Positions 24,320 to 38,121 are shown, counted from the first letter of the stretch. The stretch: 64,000 nucleotides of DNA from Dimorphilus gyrociliatus (GCA_904063045.1 CAJFCJ010000001.1:1309501-1373500), one strand, 5' to 3'. A program made the numbers and translations. Notes: a model not told the origin generated them from the sequence alone.

Positions 24320-25380
24320 ACATCGCGATTATTAAAATCTATATCTAGAATTTTAAACTCTTCTGATAGCCGAACAAATCCACCCTCAAGTTTATTCAGG
24401 GTAGCACAGTCGTAAGGTTTTGATTTTCGATCGGCAACGCTTGGTAATTTCCGGTAGAGTAGACGAACATCCGATAAGTTGAGATTTCTTAGAGCGGGAA
24501 AAGCAAGCGAAAAATTACGTCTCAATTCGCCGCTTTGTACGAGGCAACCATATACTGATGCTTTTTTTGGTATCACTTGTCCACTATCTGTTAGTAAGCG
24601 TTTCCATGCATCGGCTATTGTTGATAGAGCTCTTTCACCCAATAAACCTGCATCGAATGTTTCAGTTACTACTAAGGGTACACGTTCCTCAATGTCCGAC
24701 GGAATAAGAATTTCATTCGAGCATTTCTCATAAAGAACAACAGATTGTTTCATTTTCGAATCATTTAATTCGAACGTTTTTCTTGCAACTTTACAGATGG
24801 TTGGGCAAACTTCACAGGCGTAAATTTTCTTGAAGTTACAAATGCTAGCTATCATACTTAGCAAACCAGATCCAGTTCCAATATCCAAAATTGTCGAGAT
24901 TTCTTTGCTCATTCTACGTATTGCCTTAAAATAGGCTTGATTTCTTACTCTATCGTTTAGCATCTTAAAGTGCCACCTTTCCACTAATCTTGATTTTGTA
25001 TTATCCGATAATTCTGTATTAACTGGATCGGTTTCATCTATGTGGAGAGCTCTAGTAAGGACAGATAAAGCAAATTCATATTGCTCTAGCTTGTGTAAAA
25101 GACCTCCTAATAATCCTAGAATCTCTTTACAATAAGGATAAAGTTCTAAAATCTGTGGAAAACAATCGATAATTTGAGAAGGGCAATTCTTATCCATTAA
25201 AATTGTGCACCATTCTTGAACGCAATAAATAAAATCTGATTTATATTCTTCCTTTTTTGACGGACATAATTTAAATAAAATACAAAAACTAGCCAATGCT
25301 TCGTCAAAATTCTTTAATTTAACAGAATCTATAGCTTTATGCTCGATAAACTCTGCATGCTTTGTTGTTAATTCCGCCAT
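23061..25380 (-). CDS. PRMT9: Protein arginine N-methyltransferase 9
   Basis: SAM-dependent arginine methyltransferase; in vertebrates PRMT9 symmetrically dimethylates the splicing factor SF3B2. 741 aa (human about 845) in two exons: 24322-25380 and 23061-24227. Residues 1-150 look like TPR repeats (ALSVLTRALHIDETDP). Motif I is ILDIGTGSGLLSM and the acidic double-E loop region reads ETFDAGLLGE. The second exon encodes the degenerate second methyltransferase module typical of PRMT9 and PRMT7. The only intron (24228-24321) consists largely of a (TA)n tract. Confidence 0.92.
24281..24313. repeat. (TA)n microsatellite inside the PRMT9 intron
   Basis: About 33 bp of TA dinucleotides make up a third of the 94-nt intron, just inside the 5' splice site. 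Length variation here would change the intron directly. Confidence 0.9.
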
Positions 25381-25663
25381 TATCGCCCAAGAAATCAGCT
25401 TTTTATCAAAATCAAATCAAATAAACAGAACTTGTATTGACTAATAAATTGTATTTAAATATTATTAGAAGCTTTAGCTTAATAGTTGAATAATTGTGGT
25501 AAAAACCTCTCCTCAATCCTTTTTAGGCTAAGACTTAAGAGGTAACAATCGTTTTGCTGCGTTCTACACGAACACAATACATCAGGAAACATTTTAAATA
25601 TCCCGCCAAATGAAGAAAATCCCAGAAGCATCGAACAGTTTTACTGCAAATTTTGTATCATTT

Positions 25664-25700
<37 letters not shown>

Positions 25701-25909
25701 CAGATGAGAGAATTTTGAAAGTGCTGTATCTAATTAACTGCATTTATTTAAAACCCAGGTGAATAGGCCAAATTGATTTATAGAAGATCAATAAAATACG
25801 TTTGCAAAATCTTACAGGGTATACAGGCTAGAATTGTTATGATACAGACAATGAATTAATATGCATGGCCTATATTTTGGTTTTTTTATTTATTTAAATT
25901 AGTGTCTCA
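25381..25909. other. Intergenic spacer between PRMT9 and the FABP pair
   Basis: 529 bp between the divergent PRMT9 and FABP start codons. It contains a (TA)n tract at about 25669-25694 and no coding signal. Promoters of both genes must be here; no recognisable motif stood out. Confidence 0.6.
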
Positions 25910-26448
25910 ATGGAGAAATTTCTGGGTAAGTGGGTTAGTGTATCCGCAGAGAATATAGATGGCTTTATGAAGGAGATGAACGTCAATTACTTCCTTCGTA
26001 AAATAGCAGCTTATACAACAACCTATTTTGAAATTCTCGAGAAAGGTAATGGTTATGTACTACGTTGGAGAGTTGCTATTTTGAGCGGCTCTCAAGCATT
26101 TCCTATGAATGAAGAGTTTACTCATGGTCTTCCAGATGGACGAACTGTTGTGGTAAAGTATTTTTCGCTAGTTTACTAGCACCTTTATCCCGCTTGAGTT
26201 ATATCAATCTTACCAACTATATAGAGTCTAGTGACTATAGAGGATGGTGTGTGGATATGGAAACAATTTGGTAAACCTCATGACGCAACGTTTAGAAGAT
26301 GTATCAAAGACGATGATACAATGATTGAGGTAGATTTACTTTTACTTGGTGAAAGCTTATTAATTATTTCTCAAGTATATTCCTATTATAATAGACTGCA
26401 GAAGCCAATGGGGTTGTATGCTCAAAAACCTACGTCAGACGAAGATGA
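25910..26448 (+). CDS. Fatty-acid-binding protein, paralogue 1
   Basis: Intracellular lipid-binding protein of 133 aa, the usual family length. Exons: 25910-26152, 26225-26329, 26395-26448. The N-terminus MEKFLGKWVSVSAENIDGFM matches the FABP signature G-x-W-x-(5)-N-F/I-D-x-(2)-M. The C-terminal ligand region reads CSKTYV. The normal R-x-Y carboxylate-binding motif is therefore K-x-Y. Compared with its neighbour, this copy lacks the first FABP intron: codons of exons 1 and 2 are fused. Tandem duplicate of 26713-27365, same strand, 264 bp apart. Confidence 0.9.
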
Positions 26449-26712
26449 AGAGCTTTCAGTTTTGACATTATTTAATCAATTAATGTTTTCATATTGTAAG
26501 CTACAAAATTTATAAAATATAATGGTTCTATCGTGTTTATTGAATTCGTTTTCTCTTTAATTAAAAAGAGTACTTTTAGCCCTTTTAAATTAGTTCAGCT
26601 TATCAAATCTTTCTGTACGGAGAAATAAGATAAATATCTATGTAATCTTATCTAAATAAGTATAAAAATTAAATATTTTATCATTAAATTTCATACTTTA
26701 TTGAGATACAAA

Positions 26713-27365
26713 ATGGAAAGGTTCGTAGGGAAATGGAAGAGTACGACGAGTGAAAACTTTGACAATCTAATGAAGGAGTTGGGTAATGAGATACTCTAAG
26801 CTCATATTTTATTATATTATTCAATACAGTGGCTTATTTATCATCATTTTTTTTGCAGGTGTAAGTATGATTCTAAGGAAAGCCGGCGCTCTGGCAACAA
26901 CCTATATGGATATATCCATGGATGGTGATACATTCTCACTTAAATGGAAGATTGCATTCAAAGGTGGTACTACAGTATATAAAATGGATACCGAATTTGA
27001 CGATACTTCTCCTGACGGTAGGAAGATTAAGGTATAGCAAATAGATATTTTATCAGTTCTTACTCTTATCAAGTAATTAGTACGATATATGGATAAATTT
27101 GCTTTAAATTAATCAAATAAACAACTATTCAGAGTCGCGTTGGTTACAAGGATGGTATCTGGACTTGGTTACAAATTGGTAAACCACACGATTGCGATAT
27201 AAAAAGATGGATAGGAGAAGACGGTAATATGATAGAAGTTCGTATTGATTAAGTTTTCTTTCATATTTGTTAAACACCTTGTGTTGATGTTTAATTTAAT
27301 TTCTTTATTAGACGGCAGAAGCTAATGGAGTGAAATGTACAAAGATTTTCGTTCGTGATGAGTAA
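26713..27365 (+). CDS. Fatty-acid-binding protein, paralogue 2
   Basis: 133-aa intracellular lipid-binding protein with the ancestral four-exon FABP structure: 26713-26782, 26859-27031, 27133-27237, 27312-27365. The N-terminus MERFVGKWKSTTSENFDNLM carries the FABP signature. The last exon ends KCTKIFVRDE, so the canonical R-x-Y is K-x-F, losing both usual carboxylate ligands. The donor after exon 3 is GTTCGT. It converges on TIMM10. Confidence 0.92.
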
Positions 27366-27707
27366 AAAGCTTTAAATTAAGAAACGTAATAGCAAATTGA
27401 CCACGAATTTTTCATCGATTTTTCACATTTCTTAGAAACTTTTCAAGGGAACGATGAAAGGTCATTAATAAATTATTTAATATTGACTAAATTCCCAAGA
27501 TTGTGTTTCTGTACTAATATACGCATACATGCACCTTATCCTCTCATTTCTTTTTAAAATTCCGATATCTGATTAACATAATAAGTCGTTTAATTAGGAA
27601 AGAAATTATAATAACTTCCATTCGAACGTTAAAAATAACAATATATCTAACATCGTCAAAATTAGCCTACATTGTAACTAAAGTTCCCTGCTTTACTTCA
27701 TTGGCAA

Positions 27708-27989
27708 TTATTTCTGGGCTTGCGCTTGCATTTTTTTCATAGCCTCTTCATCTTGTTGAGTCGCTTGAGTTAATTTTTTTCCGATTCTATCATGTATATC
27801 CATATATTTGGCGACACATCTATCCAAACATACAGCTTCACCTTTACTCAGCTCTGATTCTTTGAATTTAGGGGGAACGCATTTCTTTTGACACGATGAA
27901 ACCATTCTGTTATACATATCGGCCATCATCTCAATTTCCAAATCCCCTATCAATTTAATTTGTTGTTCGTGAGTTAAATTTGATGCCAT
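27708..27989 (-). CDS. TIMM10: Mitochondrial import inner membrane translocase subunit Tim10
   Basis: Small Tim chaperone of the intermembrane space; with Tim9 it carries hydrophobic precursors to TIM22 or SAM. 93 aa in one exon (human 90 aa). The twin CX3C motifs are CQKKC and CLDRC, 16 residues apart at the inner cysteines. The stretch [10 protein letters not shown] before the first pair and [13 protein letters not shown] are Tim10-specific. No presequence, as expected for MIA-imported proteins. Confidence 0.96.
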   Translation of the reverse strand: MASNLTHEQQIKLIGDLEIEMMADMYNRMVSSCQKKCVPPKFKESELSKGEAVCLDRCVAKYMDIHDRIGKKLTQATQQDEEAMKKMQAQAQK

Positions 27990-30537
27990 TTTTTAATAAT
28001 TCGAATTTCTGTAAAGCATGCGACTTCAAGGTCAAGGTTTTGATAGATGGCGTAAATGTCGCAAGTTGCAAAAGTATTATTATTACGAGCTTTTAACAGG
28101 AAGTAATAGATAGTGAGTGGCTCCGTCTATGGTTTCGCGCCTAATTTTCGATTATCCGTGAATATTTCTGCCTATATACACACTTTACATTGGCTTTGTA
28201 TCTTCACTGCCATTATGATTCTTTTTTAGGCAACTAATTTCAATGTTTTACACATGTCATTAACTTTGTTAATAATTAATTGAAATAAAGCACAGAGGAA
28301 TAAATAAATGCATCATTTTCCTTTATCGTTTAGATTTATCAGATGAGAATATAAGCTAGTCGCTTAACACAATAACTATACAATAACTATGGGAAGACTA
28401 GGATTGCAATTTTATCTTTGACCAAAGTAGTGCTTCAATCTCCATTCTTCTGAAAAGAGTAGGCGTAATTCCAGGAAAGAAATGACACAAGTCTCGTATT
28501 AAGTAGGAATATGAATAGATTGTAAAAATTAGTCGATTAAGCTGTATTTAAGTCTGCCTGCTTCAACCCGTCCATCTTCGGTGTCTCTTCCATTCGCTCT
28601 CTCTCTCTCTCTTCCTTCTTCCGCTTACAATGAAATGTTTATACTTTTATTAGCTTTTTGTTTCATTAATAAAAAACAGAGAGGAAGGTGAAAAGATGGG
28701 AATGAAGACTGATCTTAAGTGTAAACGAACCCTTTCATTGTGACGAAATAAAGGGAAGAAAAAGCTCTGGTTATAAGGCTTTAAAATTTATCAAAAGATA
28801 TAGAATCATAGGAAAACGATGAGAAAATATATATTAGTCTACGTCTAGGGCAACCATGAGTTAATTGATCGATTAATTTATTAAATATTTGTACGATTAT
28901 TTCGATTAGGCCTTCTTTTAATGTTTAAACAGAAAAAGACGAATTACTTTCGAATAAAAGATGAAAGGAATATGGATTGAAGAGAAGAGAGAATATAGGT
29001 GAAACTAGTCTATGAAAAGGTAAAAGTACTGTAGTGAGTTGTAACGCCATTACATTGTGTATGTCAACATCTGCTGGAAAACTATAGATAAATAGTCCCT
29101 TTAGGCGTAAGAACACGACAGTACTTCGGTATTTCATTCTATCTGATCCCGTCATCCAAGATTATGGGAATCTTAGCCAAACCTTTTAAGTTGGAGAACA
29201 TGATCGCTAAATAGCTACATCCTTACCTATCCTTCTCTTTTTCTTTTTTCTTTTCCATGGTAAAGAAAAGGATATAGGTAGGGTAAAAAATATTCTTTTC
29301 ATTATTATGAGCTTGTACTTAAAAAAAGAGAAGAAACTCGGGTGTATGTTCTCTTTTTACTTGCTCAATAGACGAAGAACAAGGCTACACGAAATAAAAA
29401 ATTTTCTTAATAAAGTAGTCCGAAAAGATTGGTATGCAACAGAATTAGTAAGCGTTTTGGGAAATTGAATAATTAGAAAGTTAAATCCATAGACGTCGTG
29501 CAAAGACTTATATAGATAATTAGACCTTTAATTAATGTTTGAAAATTGCTCCAGTTGTATAAATAATGTATAGTCAAAAAATAGTTTCTCTCTCGTTCGT
29601 TCTATTTCTCTACTATTTCTATATAGACTTACTTTTAACGCCACAATATCATATTTGTCCTCTATATCCTTCGCTATAACCATATATATCGACTGTATTA
29701 GAGAAGATGAACAGAAAAGAGTCTGAGATGAATGTGAAATTTACAGTTTATTTCATCAAAGTTATTAAAAAAGAATGATAAGCTTTCTTTCTTTTTTAAT
29801 CATTATTTAAGATTGACTTAAAGACAAGTGAAGATTCTATTTCCTTAGTTTATTTCATCATCCACGGCAATTCGTGTGAGAGAATCAATTTTATACCGCT
29901 TGACATACGATCTACTCGAAATATTGTTACTTAAAAAGAGAAAACTCCTATTCGTTTACAGTCTTTTACTACTTTTTAACTAATAATTTAAATAGTTTTT
30001 TTTTGTTTTTCTTTTCTTTTCTCTTTTATATAAAACCCTCATAAATTTAAAAATAAACTTTTAGGACGATATTATAGATATTTAGACAATAGAATAGTTT
30101 ATCAACGATTCTTTTTTCTTTTTATAGATTAACTACTAGATATATAAATAAAGACTAAATGAATAATTTTTGTATATAATTTATAAATAGTTTATTACTA
30201 ATTCGTTGTATAATCAGGTTTTTCTGCATGAATTTCGCATTACACACACGTGCGTTTTATACTTGCGTCCATCTTACTTTTATGTACAAGCAGGTGCTCG
30301 CGTTGAAAATTTCGCAACAGTTTGTCTCCTTTATCTTTTGCAAAAAGAGCATCAGCGAAGAGAAAAAAAGGAACAGATGAAAGAAAAGAAAGCAGATTCT
30401 AGAAGAGAAAAGAGGAGGCTCATTTTCTGTACTTTTTTTGTGCCATTAAAAAAAAGACCGAGTGAATATTTTACAAGAGAAACCGGGTTGTTTTTTTTTT
30501 GCTTCTTTGCTTCTTTTTTTTTAATAAGAGATTAAAA
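27990..30537. other. Gene-free interval between TIMM10 and the RGS gene
   Basis: 2.5 kb with no recognised gene. The TIMM10 promoter lies at its left end. The right part probably includes the RGS 3' untranslated region, but no boundary is visible. A short (TC)n tract lies near 28596-28611. The purine-rich plus-strand open frame at 30206-30535 is low-complexity and not supported. Confidence 0.6.
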
Positions 30538-33500
30538 TCAATCATCCCAAGGAGCAACGACATTCGGTACTGCAATGGTTTCAACGCCGCAAGAATCGTT
30601 AGCCTGGTTTGAATTTACAATCGGTCCCCGACTGTTCTTAGGTACAGAAAGTTTTTGTTCTTTGGGTGAGACGAGATCGTCAAGCTTCTGTTTGAGAGAT
30701 TTGGCAGAGAACTTTCTTCTAATTTCTTTTTCGTCTTTCAAGTCAGTGCTAGACCTATTTGGAGAAGAAAGAGGTTATTATCATAATCTAATTTTTTCAA
30801 TTGAAAGGAACCGGTAATGCCTAGCATTCCAAAAAATTTGACCGGTTACTTTTTTAGGGTAAACCTTAAGTGACAGTCTTTTATCGATTACACGTTCTAA
30901 ATATCGTATTATTTGTCATATATTCTGAGAGAAATTGGTTACGATTTAATTAACGATCTTATATATAGATATTGATAACAGATTGAAACGATAAGAAACT
31001 TGTTGGAAAAAATTCCGTTATACTGCTCTAGCTATATGTATCTATATACAGTATATACAGTATATATATAAATTTATATATATATATGTATTCCATAGGA
31101 TTTGTAACTGTAATGAAAAGAGCCGCAAAACGATACGGCTAGGGGAAAGGAAAAGAAAAAACGAAATAGGAAGAAAGAAAGAATAAATGAAAGAAAGAGA
31201 TATATAAACAGAAAAGGCATATATTTCTTTATACAATTAACAGTATGTAAAAGTATATTTGCAGTATATATGTTCGTGTATCTGTCTGTGGGGGGAAGGG
31301 GGAGGGGGGAGGTTGGAAAAAAAGACAGCTAATGCATATATTTATTATTTACCCGTTTGGTGAACTTTTAGTAGATCTGTCGTCTAGTTCTCTTAGATTT
31401 CCGGTTGAAAAAGAATGTTGAGAAAGTCCACCGTTTCCGGCTTTTCCTTCTAAACCTGTTGCGCTTCCCCTTCTTTTGGCGCTTGGACTCAAATTGGGTG
31501 TTTTTTGTTTCTTATTAGCCGCAGTCACAGTTGACACGAAGGAGAAGAATCTTAGATTAGATTCAATATATTATTAATACTTGGCAAAGTCAGTAAATTA
31601 AGTACTCACTTCTTCCTACTACTAGGACAAACTGCATTGGCCAAAAGTGTTTGATAATCGTCACCCCTGATAAACCTTACGTAGCTGTCTTTCTTCATGA
31701 GCAAGTAGATATGTTCCTGAGCCTCGCGAAATGTAAATCGATCAGCCTTCTTTAGAGCCTGCCTTGTGTTCTCCATAGTTCTTCCGTCAATATTTACTTC
31801 GGACGATGCGTGCTTCGCCAGAAATTCATAAAAGATTTCCTCTCCCCTCTTTTCCACCTTGGATAATGGTAAAAACCTCAATTTTTCGCATTCTTTCCAA
31901 AAACGTATATTCTCTGAACTATATTCCTTCTTTAAATAGTTTTCAAATTCTTGAATACCAGCGGGATCTCGCAATAATTCATCGAAACTGAAAGCCCATC
32001 TCTTCATCCTCTTCTCCGTATAGACTGCAGCATTTGGATCGTCAATATTCCATAATGTAGAGTCATCGCTAATCCAAGGATTCGATGGTTGAGGACTAGT
32101 TAGAAATGGATCATGCTCAGCGTATTGGTGACAATGGTGTTGAAGTGATTCGAACGAATGCGAACACTTAGCCCGACTTCGGTCGATTGACTTTAAAAGG
32201 AAAGCGATCTAAAAATGTAAAGAGAGAGAAAAAAAGATACTGATATAGAAAAATGACAACGGGAAGAAATATTAGAACGTAATTAATCTTTTAATAGTTT
32301 CTAACGTCATTCATTCTCATTCTTTTTTTTTTATGTTGTGTTTATTTCATTGCTTTTTTTTCGACTACAGAATCGTCACAGAAAATCGATCATTAGAAAA
32401 TTCGTAAACATAGCATAACAAGTAATTCATAAATTATTTAACTAACCTCCCTTTGCAGGAAGTCTGCAGATTTACGCTTCGGACGAGTGGCCGCCAATTT
32501 TTTCTTATCCTCCTCGAAGGCGTTTAATTGAGATGGCTGGTATGCGTAAATGGAATGGGGGAAAAGAATTTGTTGACATTAAAAAACATATGGAAATGAA
32601 AGAAAAGTAATGGAATAGTTCATCAGAATAAACGCCATTTTTGCTCGAAGGCTTGCAGGAAATACGCGCTTCCTAGTTGCCTTTCTTCCATGCATGCAGT
32701 ATAAGCCTATAAAAAGCCTCGATGTTCTCTTTTAGGTTTGTTATTTACAGTAGCTCTTGGTTGGCTTATGAAATGTTACGTTAAGCCTCAGGACTGGTTT
32801 GAAAGTCTAATTTATTTACGTCGTAAGTAAAATGTTATGCTTTAAACGAATTTCTAAGGCCCCGGGATTTAATTTAGAATCGGCAGGCCGAATCCATCAT
32901 TCTCTCTGTCTAACAGACGAATGTAAGCGTCGTCCCTCTTATTTCATGGTTCATTTCAAATTAATCTATATAAAAAAAATGTACACGCAAGTTGTCTAAA
33001 ATTTATAATTAACCCTTCATTTATCAATACGATTATAATTATGTTGCAACTCTTGTAGGCATACATAATTTTCATTCTCCCCCTCCCCCCCTATTAGGGA
33101 AAAAGTCGACGGAATATAATCTTTTTCTTTACCTATACCATTCGAAGGGCCTAATTAGTGAAGCTATAAAATAGATACTACTGCAACAAAGTAAAGACAA
33201 AGAAAAGAGGAAAGGAAGGGTGATTTTGGGAGGAAAGATAGATGGCTAGATAGAGAGATAGATAGATAGATTATAAATATATATATATATATAGAAGGAG
33301 AAAGAGAGACACAGAAAAAGAAAGAGGGAAGGAAGGAGAGAGGGAGGGTAGAGTGAGAGCGACGCCGGATATCTATAAATATATTCTATTCTATTCTTTT
33401 CTCGATTCTATTTTTTTTTTTTTGAGTATTGATTGAATAACAATCCGGCTAAAAAAAAACAAATTACACGTATCGACTATTCTATTAAATATAGTTGAAA

Positions 33501-33689
33501 CAAAAATTTCTATTTAATCAGTTATGCAAAAGAAATAGGTGTAAGTAAATAGTATACTAAAAATGGAATATATACAGTATATCGTTCAAACTGAAATTAA
33601 TTAATAAGCGCTAGATGTTTTCACTATATAATGACGTATACTACTCCTATTCCACTTTTATCGACTAGCTGTAAGCCTATATATACTTG

Positions 33690-33731
<42 letters not shown>

Positions 33732-36097
33732 ATCTCTCTCTATTTCTTTCATTCATTCTTTCTTTCATTCTTTTGCCTCTCCATTATAATGAAATTAATA
33801 AAAGAGAACAAAAAAGAGGTAAAAAAAAATTAAAGGGAAAACACTTACGCCTGGTTTCCTGACCCTCCAAAAAGCTCGTTCTTGGCTATCCCTCACGACT
33901 TTATCAGCCTTTTTACATTCCTTTAACAATCTTTGAAAATAGAGAAGAAAAATAAGGTAAGTTAAAAAAGAAGGATGTTATATACTGTACTATACTATAT
34001 ATAATCATATATTATATAAATCATATGCTATGTTGATAAGGAGGAATAGAAATGATTAAATGAACGAAGAGAAATGAAGAAAAGAAAAGAAAAGAAAAGA
34101 GAAGAAAAGAGAAGAAAAAGAAAAGAAGAAAAAAAAGATAGTATAGGAAGGTGCTTTAGTTTAATATTTTCATTAATTGGTAGGAACAGAAGAAATTATT
34201 CATCTTACTTAACTTGCTCCTCGGCTTGCATGCGTATAAAATCCCATTTGTCGCACAATGTCTTTTGAAGTCTAGCGTGCTCGATCTGAGTCACGAAACA
34301 GCTTTTTATTATTATAACTATTATTGTAACTATTATTATTACTGTTATTATTATTTCTAATTATTATTTTTTTCATTTGTGTAACTATGAACATTAGAAG
34401 GAAAAAAAAACATAAAAATGTTAAATTAATACATGTATATTAATATCGTCATGTTCTCATTTTCGTATATATCTTTTCTATATAATTTAGATTGTCTCTG
34501 TATATTTGGTCAATAGTCAATTTCAAAGAGAATTAATTAAGAGTATAGTATGTACGCAATGAAAGTGCATGCAATATAAACACAACTGTAAATCTTATCG
34601 GCTTAAACAGTCTTTTGTGTTTGTTTTTTTGTTTGTTTTTTTCCTTCCATATCCTTTAAAATAACATTTAAATTAGAGGATTATAGAGATTTCTTTTAGG
34701 AATCATTATTAAAACAAAAAGAGATGTAAATAAAAGGAAAGTTTTAAGAGTTTAGTTTTAAAAAGAAATATGAAAATATTTACCAATTCGAAGTCTTCTA
34801 AGCCGTGCTTCTGCTTGTTGCGCATCATGCGTTTAGTCAAGTAGATTGCTTTGGAAAGAGAGAGAAAAAAAAGAAAAAGAGTAACAAGCTACCTTTCATA
34901 TGGAAATCTATGATGATTGAATACCGTAATAGACGTCGTCAGGTTTACTATTATAGGATGGCCAGAAGGCGGGAGTCTGAGTTTAAAAATAGAATGAAAA
35001 AGAGGAACAATAAGGTTTATAAATTCATTAATATTTAAACAAAATCCGTCTCAACTTACTTGGAATCTGTAAAGAGATCCGTCGTCCCTAACCTGCAATG
35101 ATTTTGTATCCGTAACCGGGAATAGATAACCGTATTGGCATAGTAAGGACGCCAAATGCATAGCTTCGGCTGAATCTTCGATATTTAACTTTTCGCATAG
35201 CCATTCGACAACGTCATAACCTACGAAAGAAAAAATCTCCTTTAATTTATAACGAGTTAAAAGGTTAATGGAGAACCGGAAAAAAGGGCTAAACGGTCGC
35301 TCCCGTAAAAGTAATTTGCCTTTTGGTTTGTAGAAGTAAAAGAGAAAAGAGGAGAAAGAAATCCAAAGATAATATAAACGGTTATATGGGTATAAAAAAC
35401 TGAAGATAAACAAAAAACAAACTGGCTGTTGTATAATAATCGATATAGCTACTGCTGACGTCACGAATCGACCAAAGGCGAACAACATGACCAGTATATA
35501 CATATATATATATATATATATACATATGCATATGTAGTAATTTCGGGGCAAATAGCCCGAATCGAGTAATTACGCTCGATTTAGAAAAGACGAAACGAAT
35601 GCTTATCTAATAAAAAATAAAATTAGCAAACCTGTAAAGGCGCATGGAATTGTCGTTAGGAAGATCTTCTGGCATCTCACAGGTACTCCCGTGTTGTCTT
35701 GTTGCATCCATTCCACTATTTCGCTCATCTGTATTTTTTTATTAATAATAGACCTATTAGATATAGAAGAAGAACAAGCGATTATCCGTTAGATTTGAGT
35801 TTTTTTGTTTGAATAATAGGAAACTATTTTAAGCGTCGAATACAAATGCATTTTTAACGAAAGAGAGAAAAAGAGCGAAAAGATGGACAAATCATTATTA
35901 TTTTTTTAATAAAAGAAAAATATATATAGGATTATAGGGTTTACGTAGTCTACTTAATGTCCTATGTACACGCTTAATTGCTTGGTATTATTTAACCTGG
36001 TAATAATTAATGTGCTGTGCTGGACTTATCCTTAAGACCTTGAAACGGAAAATATAGCTTTAAAATCAATAATTCCCTTAAGGTATATGCAGCACTG

Positions 36098-36155
<58 letters not shown>

Positions 36156-38121
36156 CAAACATACAAACCAACACAAACACATTCATATTTATTTATTTAT
36201 TTATTATATTTCTATATATCTAAAGCTCGTTAGCATGAAATTCCCTTTGGCGGCTAACCTAAAGTTCATTGTAACAGTAGAATCTTGATAATAGTGTAAA
36301 TTGCTAATTAAGATAAACAAATATGTTCTTTTATATTTTTAATATATAATAATTAAAAAGAGAAATAGAATAGAAAATGTAAAAAAAAAAAAAATTGGAA
36401 GAAAAAACAATTTAAAGTTTTTTTCAACGGAAAATAAAAAGTATTTTCTTTTTTTTTATTAAAAACAAAAAAAGTCAATGATTTTATTTTAGTGGAAAAA
36501 CTTACAACCAAAAAAAAAAAGAAACAAAATGAAAGAAAAAGTTTGGAAAAGGGGAAAAAAAAACTTTTATTCCATCTGGATAAAATAAACAAAGGGAAAA
36601 AAATTGATTTATATGAAAAAGGTTCAATTTGATGAGGGATGTATTTTGTTTGTTCTAAATGAAAATCATATTGAAGACTATGTATAAATATATAACACAT
36701 TCGAGTATATTATATATACAGTATATATATATACAGTATATATATAAAATAAACAGTCATTACCATTATACTATATATTTTCCATAAATGCGTCTATTAT
36801 AACCTTTTTCTACGAAATTTTAATATAATTGTAGTATTTTAACAATAAGCCTTATATTGCATATAAATAAAGCAATTAAAAACATGATACGATAGCTTCG
36901 GATTATTCTTAATTCATGTTTAATATAAATTTTTGTTTTTATTTTTTCTTTTCGCTCCTACTTTATACATTTTCTCTCTCTCTCTCTCTCTCTCGTTCCA
37001 GACGTATAATGTAGAATATATCTCCTTCAATAGGCCTATACGAATAATCTAATAAGCTAAATTACACTTTTCTCACTTTAAAGAAAACATTAATGCTATT
37101 TTTCGAGATTTTGAAAGCTTTATACCTCGGATAGAGCATTTTTTTTTATATTATCAAGAATACAATCTTAATTAACAAATTCACTTTACCACACTTCATG
37201 AATTCTTAATATGGAAAAAAAAAGGGAGAGAGAGAGAGAGAGAGAAAAAGATAAATTGAAGGAAAAGAAACAACGTGTCTGCTTTTTTTCAAATTAGTTA
37301 ACTAATTAACTATCTAAGATAATTGTAAGAAATAATGGCAGATTGTTGATAGGATTGAGAATTGTCAAACAGTTGTAGAATTTTTACGAAATTCATCAAA
37401 GCAGTAACGAAGTACTCACTCAACCGTGAAATTAACAGTAATGTTTAGTAAAAAAAAAAGTGCAGTGGACATATTTTTATGTATCTACTTAGTTTCTGAT
37501 ATATTCTTTCTTATGTAATGCTTATAATGTTTGTCTATATATTATTTATATTTTTCAAGGTTATTTCCTGGAGCGGTTTATTGTTTTATAATACTGTACA
37601 AATCTTTATCTGTCTATCTATTCTTCATTATTATTATTATCGTCATTTTTTTTGTTCTTTTTCTTCTTTGTCTTCATCTTATCGCAGTCAATCTTTCTCT
37701 CTCTCTCTTTTCCTAATTAACTTATTTAAACTTCTAAAAATGAAAACTGACACAAAATTTAATTAGATTAAAATTTTATGAATAATGAATAGAAATTTAT
37801 TAGCTCATTTTTTCTCAGTATTATATATATATTGTTTTATATATTTAATAATAAATAGTTAAGTAAACGTTCCTTAAAATAGAAGTAATTGCTTTATTGA
37901 TTGTTTTTAATCGATAAGAATGGGGAAGGGAACAAGTTTTTAAAAAATCGTTCGGGCTGAGAGCTTATTATAAAAACTTATCTGACAGAGTGAGATAGAG
38001 AGAGAGCGGGAAGAGGAGAGGAGAAGGCGAAGAGAGGAGAGAAGAGAGGGAAGCGAGGGAAGGAGGAGAGAGAAAAACAGAAAGACGAAGAGAGATAGAT
38101 AGATAGATAGATAGATAGATG

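Noticed and set aside
30206-30535. 109-codon plus-strand frame
   Set aside because: Lys/Glu/Arg-rich and Phe-rich low-complexity translation of purine and T tracts; no homology recognised.
35051-35551. 166-codon minus-strand frame with a long hydrophobic N-terminus
   Set aside because: The real part is the DEP exon 35060-35220 of the RGS gene. The upstream part is intron read-through including a TA microsatellite.
36353-36700. 115-codon minus-strand Phe-rich frame
   Set aside because: Poly(A)/poly(T) DNA inside RGS intron 1; composition artefact.
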